Positions 1-3,530 of a DNA stretch of 5,738 bases are shown piece by piece. A program made the translations under genes and the position numbers. The notes beneath the pieces are model-generated. The model was not told where the DNA came from, ran no database searches, and saw nothing but the letters and a program-made list of their open reading frames with translations. The stretch is from assembly GCA_934462885.1 (NCBI GenBank), contig CAKSJC010000118.1, positions 1 to 5,738 on the forward strand, given 5' to 3'. The stretch comes from an uncultured Eubacteriales bacterium. Lineage in GTDB: Bacteria > Bacillota > Clostridia > Oscillospirales > CAG-272. How positions within the stretch are numbered: position 1 is the stretch's first letter; every line of letters begins with the position of its first letter.

Positions 1-108
1 TAACGGTCCATAACGGCAGCGCTCACTGCAGGCAGTGAAAAGGAGCATGCGTCCGGTGGATGCAGCGGTTATTTCCCACGAGCAGCCGTCAGGCGCAACA
101 AGGCAGCC

Positions 109-414
109 TTTCTAAAAACCCCCGCCGGAGACCGCGGAGCAGAATGGAACTATCTCAAAGGATGCCTTCTGACGCAGAGAGGATATTACTTCGACGCTAT
201 GAGATATATCGAAACGGCATGCTATCTGGATCCGTCAAATCCGGAATACAACGAAGCTAAAAATAAAATGAAAGCGCGTTCATCGTCTTTCGGCGAGGAA
301 TACAGAACGGCGAATAACGTCGGAGGCTGTGATATCTGCGGAACTTGCTCTACGCTTATTTGTTGCGACACATGCTGCGAATGTTTAGGAGGCGACTGCA
401 TAAGTTGCTGTTGA
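109..414 (+). CDS. C-terminal part of a DnaJ-like (J-domain family) protein with cysteine-rich tail; 5' end unresolved
   Basis: The frame read from about 109 gives a segment containing LKTPAGDRGAEWNYLKG and then a helical pair ending in CYLDPSNPEY. This resembles the TPR-like C-terminal half of clostridial J-domain proteins (family recalled, not searched). After a short linker the protein ends in a tail with 11 cysteines in its last 30 residues, mostly as CxxC and CC pairs, which suggests metal binding or membrane association. The J domain itself is not in the window. The frame carries TAA at 1-3 and has no ATG, GTG or TTG before ATG 199, so a gene caller would give 199-414, but homology clearly starts earlier. 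The other forward frames are also closed early (TAA 11-13, TGA 36-38). A frameshift, a sequencing or assembly error, or a real pseudogene is therefore likely in 1-108. The membrane-protein gene begins 31 bases downstream, suggesting co-transcription. Confidence 0.62.
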   Translation, partial: FLKTPAGDRGAEWNYLKGCLLTQRGYYFDAMRYIETACYLDPSNPEYNEAKNKMKARSSSFGEEYRTANNVGGCDICGTCSTLICCDTCCECLGGDCISCC

Positions 415-445
415 CTGTAGGAGTTGAGGCGAAGCAGGATACATT

Positions 446-973
446 ATGAAAAAAACTTCAAATAAAACAAAAAATATAGCTGTCTGCGGAGTTTTTGCGG
501 CGCTTGCAGCGGTTTTCCTATACATCGGTTCTTTTACCGTTTTCGATTTGTCTATACTTATGGTGTGTGCCTTAGTTACCATGCTTATTGTTATTGAGTG
601 CGGCGTGAAATATGCGTGGATATATTCTTCGGCTGTTACCGTTATCGCAGCGGTTCTCATACCGCAGAAGATTTACGTTATAGAATACGCGCTGTTCTGC
701 GCGGTCTATCCTATCTTAAAACTGTATTTTGAAAAGCTGAGACAAATTTTTGCCGTTCCGCTGAAAATATCGCTTCTTGATTGTATGCTTTTGGTTTGCC
801 TCATTCTCGGACAAAAGGTATTTCTCCTCGGCGACGACTATTTTTCGCTTAATTTAATTACAATGTGCGTCGGAACGGCGTTCTTTTTACTCTTCGATTT
901 TGCTCTTACGATGTGTGTTTCTTTTTACTTGGTAAAGCTTCACAAAAAAATCAGAAATAAATTTTTTTCTTAG
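446..973 (+). CDS. small six-helix integral membrane protein, function unknown
   Basis: A 175-residue protein starting at ATG 446, with an AGGA ribosome binding site at 436-439, six bases ahead. A short basic N-terminus (Lys at 2, 3, 7 and 9) leads into a run of hydrophobic segments at roughly residues 10-29, 33-50, 55-73, 77-95, 105-125 and 137-163. The end is basic (KLHKKIRNK), which suggests a cytoplasmic tail. A conserved-looking loop, LIPQK at 71-75, is followed by YALFCAVYPILK at 81-92. I recall similar proteins beside DnaJ-like genes in Clostridia, with a fold reminiscent of ECF-transporter S-components, but that is a guess from topology; no substrate can be named. No ATPase or T-component gene is nearby. 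It probably shares a transcript with the DnaJ-like gene upstream, ending at the terminator 13 bases after its stop codon. Confidence 0.8.
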   Translation: MKKTSNKTKNIAVCGVFAALAAVFLYIGSFTVFDLSILMVCALVTMLIVIECGVKYAWIYSSAVTVIAAVLIPQKIYVIEYALFCAVYPILKLYFEKLRQIFAVPLKISLLDCMLLVCLILGQKVFLLGDDYFSLNLITMCVGTAFFLLFDFALTMCVSFYLVKLHKKIRNKFFS

Positions 974-985
974 TTTTAAATTAAC

Positions 986-1023
986 AAAAATGACTCTGTT
1001 TCGTTGACAACAGAGTCATTTTT
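986..1023. terminator. strong Rho-independent terminator, probably bidirectional
   Basis: A perfect inverted repeat: arm 986-1000 (AAAAATGACTCTGTT) pairs with 1009-1023 (AACAGAGTCATTTTT) across an 8-base loop (1001-1008). On the + strand the 10-bp core is followed by a T run, as expected for the end of the DnaJ-like/membrane-protein transcript, whose last stop codon is at 971-973. The A run at 986-990 would serve as the T run on the - strand, but no - strand gene was seen. The loop and 3' arm overlap the promoter of the next operon. Confidence 0.9.
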
Positions 1024-1033
1024 ATTGTATAAT
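1004..1033 (+). promoter_or_regulatory. near-consensus sigma-A promoter for the yicC operon, embedded in the upstream terminator
   Basis: The -35 box TTGACA (1004-1009) and -10 box TATAAT (1028-1033) both match the consensus exactly, with an 18-base spacer (1010-1027). Transcription would start near 1039-1041, leaving a leader of about 200 bases before yicC. The -35 box occupies most of the terminator loop and the first base of its 3' arm, and the spacer contains the rest of that arm. It is the only convincing promoter seen for yicC-remA-gmk-rpoZ-priA; the boxes are seen directly, while activity is inferred. Confidence 0.85.
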
Positions 1034-1138
1034 AAATTTGATTGTGAAATTGTTTTTCCGAGCCTGTCATAAAACATATAAATTCCATTTCACACAATAT
1101 GAAAAATTATGCGTAATGCAGATTCGGAGTAAAAAAAT

Positions 1139-1175
1139 ATCGCACCTGAGAGAACCTTTGCGGCTTTCGTGTGAT
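1139..1175 (+). other. 14-bp hairpin in the yicC leader with bulges only on the 5' side
   Basis: ATCGCAC (1139-1145) pairs with GTGTGAT (1169-1175) including one G-U pair. GAGAG (1148-1152) pairs with CTTTC (1164-1168) including one G-U pair. CC (1155-1156) pairs with GG (1162-1163), closing a 5-base loop. The 3' strand is continuous, while the 5' strand has two 2-base bulges (CT 1146-1147 and AA 1153-1154). It is seen by hand pairing only; no folding energy was computed. Confidence 0.5.
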
Positions 1176-1217
1176 TTTAGGAAAATTCATCACGGGACAT
1201 TTTGCCCGATCAATACT

Positions 1218-1222
1218 AAGGA
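1218..1222 (+). promoter_or_regulatory. yicC ribosome binding site, unusually distant
   Basis: AAGGA at 1218-1222 is the only Shine-Dalgarno-like stretch before yicC. It is 15 bases from ATG 1238, longer than the usual 5-10, and the gap is entirely AT-rich. The start at 1238 is still preferred because it gives the family's expected N-terminus (MLKSMTAFGRA). The wide spacing suggests weak or regulated initiation. Confidence 0.55.
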
Positions 1223-1237
1223 ATAAAAGTATAAAAT

Positions 1238-2131
1238 ATGTTGAAAAGTATGACAGCGTTCGGACGCGCAAGAGCCGTTTCGTCCGACGGATCACTTGAT
1301 ATTACGGCTGAAATACGAAGCGTCAATTCGAGATATCTCGACTGCACGGTCAAACTTCCGAGAGTGTATTCGTTTCTTGAGGAAAAAATTAAAGCGTACC
1401 TGTCCGAAACCGGCATTACCAGAGGAAAAGTTGAAGTTTTTATAGGGATAGACGTATTAAAGAAACAGGGTCTTGAAATATCTCTTGATGAAGAAGCCGC
1501 CCGCGCTTATATTTCCGCACTTTACGAATTGCGGGATAAGTTTGCGCTGAAAGACGATATTTCCGTTATGAAAGTCGCTTCAAACCGCGATATCTTCATT
1601 GAAAAAAAGCCCGATGATGATATGGAAAAAGACTGGGCGGAAGTAAAAAGCGTCCTCACCGAGGCAATATGCGGCTATAACGAAATGCGTGCGAAAGAAG
1701 GAGAAAACCTTTGCGTTGATCTGTTAAAGAAAGCAGAGGGAATAAAAGCGTGCGCATCGAAAGTAAAAGAAATTTCGGAAGCGGATATTTCGGGATATCC
1801 TGCCAAACTCGAACAGAGAATAAAGCAGCTGTTACAGGATTTTAACGTTGAGACAACGGAACAGCGTATACTTACCGAAGCCGCGATCTTTGCCGACAAA
1901 GCGGCAATAGACGAAGAACTCGTGCGTCTTTCGTCTCATTTCGCGGCGTTCTCCGATATAATAAATTCAAACGAAGCGGCGGGAAGAAAACTCGACTTCC
2001 TTGTGCAGGAGATAAACCGCGAAATAAACACGATAGGTTCGAAAGCGGGAAACACCGAAATTTCTCATCTCGTCGTGGAAATGAAAACAGAACTGGAAAA
2101 GATAAGAGAACAGATACAAAATCTCGAATAG
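1238..2131 (+). CDS. yicC: YicC/YloC family endoribonuclease
   Basis: A 297-residue protein, the usual length for the family. The N-terminus MLKSMTAFGRA matches the family opening (M..SMTGFGRA), which fixes the start codon. An N-terminal YicC domain covers roughly residues 1-155. The C-terminal DUF1732 domain (about 212-297) carries the signature GRKLDFLVQEINREINTIGSKA at 249-270 (two parts: GRKLDFLVQE, INREINTIGSKA) and the end KIREQIQNLE. The family is known to act as a metal-dependent endoribonuclease in RNA turnover; E. coli YicC affects the small RNA RyhB, and B. subtilis YloC is the ortholog. It should be cytoplasmic. The middle (about 155-240) is helical and charged. It is the first gene of the operon, after a long leader, and is followed 51 bases later by remA, the same order as yloC-remA in Bacillus. 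No disruption is seen. Confidence 0.95.
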   Translation: MLKSMTAFGRARAVSSDGSLDITAEIRSVNSRYLDCTVKLPRVYSFLEEKIKAYLSETGITRGKVEVFIGIDVLKKQGLEISLDEEAARAYISALYELRDKFALKDDISVMKVASNRDIFIEKKPDDDMEKDWAEVKSVLTEAICGYNEMRAKEGENLCVDLLKKAEGIKACASKVKEISEADISGYPAKLEQRIKQLLQDFNVETTEQRILTEAAIFADKAAIDEELVRLSSHFAAFSDIINSNEAAGRKLDFLVQEINREINTIGSKAGNTEISHLVVEMKTELEKIREQIQNLE

Positions 2132-2182
2132 GGATCATATATTGATTTTTTTACTTTCACATACGGAAAGGCGAAGACGTAA

Positions 2183-2443
2183 ATGAAGTTTGTAAACATC
2201 GGATTTAATAATATGATAAATTCGGATCGGGTAATCGCGGTGATTTCCGCTGATTCCGCACCGTCGAAAAGACTTATACAAGAAGCAAGAGATAACGGAC
2301 GTGTTATAGACTGTACATCCGGTAAGAAAACAAGGTGCATTATAGTCATGGACAGCGACCATATAATCCTATCGGCTATACAGAATGAGACCGTGTCCGT
2401 AAGACTTAACGGCGTTGACGACCAAACGGAGGCAGAAGCATGA
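2183..2443 (+). CDS. remA: RemA family DNA-binding regulator (DUF370)
   Basis: An 86-residue protein, typical for RemA/YlzA. Hallmark segments are present in order: KFVNIGFNN at 2-10, Arg16 after NSD, SAPSKRLIQEAR at 25-36, and VMDSDHIILSAIQNETV at 55-71. In B. subtilis RemA is a ring-forming DNA-binding protein that activates biofilm matrix and osmoprotection genes; the targets here are unknown. Arg16 aligns with B. subtilis Arg18. The basic pair recalled as Arg50-Arg51 in B. subtilis is Lys48-Lys49 here, which keeps the charge. The last 12 residues are acidic and not part of the core. A GGAAAGG ribosome binding site (2165-2171) precedes the ATG by 11 bases. Its stop overlaps the gmk start (ATGA), so the two are probably translationally coupled. 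Confidence 0.95.
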   Translation: MKFVNIGFNNMINSDRVIAVISADSAPSKRLIQEARDNGRVIDCTSGKKTRCIIVMDSDHIILSAIQNETVSVRLNGVDDQTEAEA

Positions 2444-3048
2444 ACGGAATAGTGTTTGTAATTTCAGGTCCGTCGGGAAGCGGAAAAGGAACGGTAGTCG
2501 ATATACTGCGAAAGATATATCCGAACGCGGGAGTGTCAGTTTCGGCAACAAGCCGCGAGCCCAGAGAGGGCGAAACAGAGGGAGTAAATTACTACTACAA
2601 AACGAGAGATGAATTTGAAAAACTGATAAAGAACAACGAAGTACTTGAATATACGGAGTACAACGGCAATTATTACGGAACACTGAAATCCGAAGCGGAA
2701 AGAATAATCGGAAGCGGGCAGGATTTGATACTTGAGATTGAAGTCGACGGCGGACGTCAGATAAAAAAACTCCTCGGCGATGACTGCGTTCTCATAATGC
2801 TTATGGCTCCGAATTCCGATGAGCAGGAAAAGCGTCTGAGAGAACGCGGAACCGAGTCGGACGATGTGATTAACGGAAGACTTGAACGCACACGCGAAGA
2901 AATAAACGAAGCGTCGGCGTATGACTATATAGTGGTAAATGAAAACAAAAAAAGCTCGGAATGTGCCGGCGTTATTGTGTCGATAATAAAAGCTGAACAT
3001 AAAAGATACAAAAGAAACAAAGCTTTCATAGAAAATTATTTCGGATAA
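2440..3048 (+). CDS. gmk: guanylate kinase
   Basis: A 202-residue cytoplasmic enzyme that converts GMP plus ATP to GDP plus ADP in purine nucleotide synthesis and salvage; length is normal. The ATP-binding P-loop GPSGSGKGT is at residues 10-18. The GMP-binding region SVSATSREPREGE spans 33-45, followed by YYYKTRDEFEKLI (51-63) and the NYYGT motif (77-81). The lid region has RLRERGTESDDVI at 132-144, and YDYIVVNE is at 161-168. The usual LEIDVQGA strand reads LEIEVDGG at 98-105: Asp to Glu, Gln to Asp and Ala to Gly, which is unusual. The start is fixed by a strong GGAGG site (2428-2432), 7 bases ahead, and by the 4-base overlap with remA. rpoZ begins 36 bases after its stop. Confidence 0.96.
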   Translation: MNGIVFVISGPSGSGKGTVVDILRKIYPNAGVSVSATSREPREGETEGVNYYYKTRDEFEKLIKNNEVLEYTEYNGNYYGTLKSEAERIIGSGQDLILEIEVDGGRQIKKLLGDDCVLIMLMAPNSDEQEKRLRERGTESDDVINGRLERTREEINEASAYDYIVVNENKKSSECAGVIVSIIKAEHKRYKRNKAFIENYFG

Positions 3049-3070
3049 ATATTAAGATTTATATATTTTT

Positions 3071-3079
3071 GAAAGGTGA
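3071..3079 (+). promoter_or_regulatory. rpoZ ribosome binding site that decides the start
   Basis: GAAAGGTGA at 3071-3079 is a good Shine-Dalgarno match lying 5 bases before ATG 3085. It contains the GTG at 3076, which is in frame and would lengthen the protein by three residues (MKK). Because that GTG is part of the ribosome binding site itself, ATG 3085 is the better start. Confidence 0.75.
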
Positions 3080-3084
3080 AAAAA

Positions 3085-3453
3085 ATGATCTATCCTTCAA
3101 TCGGAGAACTTCTCGGAAACAGCGGAATAAACCGCTACACACTTGTAGTTGCCACAGCAAAATGCGCACGAATAATAACTGACGAGTATGTTAAACAGAG
3201 AGAATATGCGGAAAAACTTGCAATAGGCAAAGATGCCGAAAAGAGTAAGAATATCGCCAATATGATAAAGCGTGAGTACAGAGATGAAAAAGCCGTAAAG
3301 CTTGCCGTATCCGGACTTTACAGCGGAGAATTTAAGCTTATCATGCCTGACGGAAAAGAAGTATTTCTCGGAGCATCATCCCGTGAAAACGCTACGGAGT
3401 CTGCTGACAACGAAAATTGCACCGAAGAAGCAAAAGAACAGGCTGCAGAATAA
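3085..3453 (+). CDS. rpoZ: DNA-directed RNA polymerase omega subunit
   Basis: A 122-residue protein from ATG 3085. It has the omega pattern: MIYPSIGELL at 1-10, a conserved RYTLVVATAKCARII helix at about 17-31, and the KAVKLAVSGLYSGEF segment at about 72-86, which aligns with the family's 'KPV..AL.EI..GK' helix. Omega helps fold and hold the beta' subunit in RNA polymerase, and in some bacteria contributes to the ppGpp site. Firmicute omega is usually about 60-90 residues. This one is longer because of a charged stretch before KAVKLAV and an acidic, low-complexity tail rich in Glu, Ala and Asn (about 97-122). The conserved 'AKRAR' reads AKCAR here. It lies between gmk and priA as in Firmicutes generally, but coaBC is missing after it. 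Confidence 0.9.
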   Translation: MIYPSIGELLGNSGINRYTLVVATAKCARIITDEYVKQREYAEKLAIGKDAEKSKNIANMIKREYRDEKAVKLAVSGLYSGEFKLIMPDGKEVFLGASSRENATESADNENCTEEAKEQAAE

Positions 3454-3530
3454 AGTTTAATTTTTGACGGAGATGCGGTACGAATCCGCGGCATTTTCGC
3501 AAAAACATATCACGGTGGAGGGATTATCAA

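Larger units (their letters stand above)
1040..1237 (+). promoter_or_regulatory. long 5' leader of the yicC operon, apparently structured, no recognised riboswitch class
   Basis: About 198 bases lie between the predicted transcription start and the yicC start codon, with no convincing gene. By eye three pairings stand out. A 10-bp imperfect inverted repeat joins the predicted 5' end (1041-1050) to 1087-1098. A hairpin lies at 1139-1175. A short hairpin, CGGG 1193-1196 with CCCG 1205-1208, has an inner CA/TG pair and sits just upstream of the ribosome binding site. No T run follows any of these, so transcription attenuation is not obvious; control of translation or mRNA stability is more plausible. 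I compared it mentally with TPP, SAM, purine, preQ1, ykkC and T-box consensus motifs and found no match. Confidence 0.5.

Noticed and set aside
23..38. Near-palindrome TCACTGC-AG-GCAGTGA
   Set aside because: Isolated, in a stretch of doubtful quality at the window edge, with no promoter or gene start nearby that it could control.
60..260. 66-codon open frame rich in Arg and Ser on the + strand
   Set aside because: It overlaps the DnaJ-like frame, which has family-like protein sequence, and its own product is Arg/Ser/Pro-rich, typical of an off-frame shadow.
1146..1160. CTGAGA followed by ACC, reminiscent of the TPP riboswitch
   Set aside because: The rest of the TPP consensus (the GATCTGGATAATGCC-type arm) is absent and these bases are better explained by the hairpin at 1139-1175.
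1116..1226. 36-codon open frame in the yicC leader (starts MQIRSK), ending 11 bases before yicC; also 5- and 7-codon frames at 1099 and 1109
   Set aside because: None has a ribosome binding site or coding-like composition, and the hairpin at 1139-1175 lies inside the longest one. Not supported as leader peptides.
2134..2152. ATCA...TGAT followed by seven T between yicC and remA, terminator-like
   Set aside because: The stem is only four AT-rich pairs, too weak to stop transcription, and the genes on both sides belong to one conserved operon.
3475..3489. GCGG/CCGC hairpin between rpoZ and priA, with TTGACG just upstream resembling a -35 box
   Set aside because: The stem is four pairs, with no proper T run directly after it, and no -10 box lies at the right distance from TTGACG.
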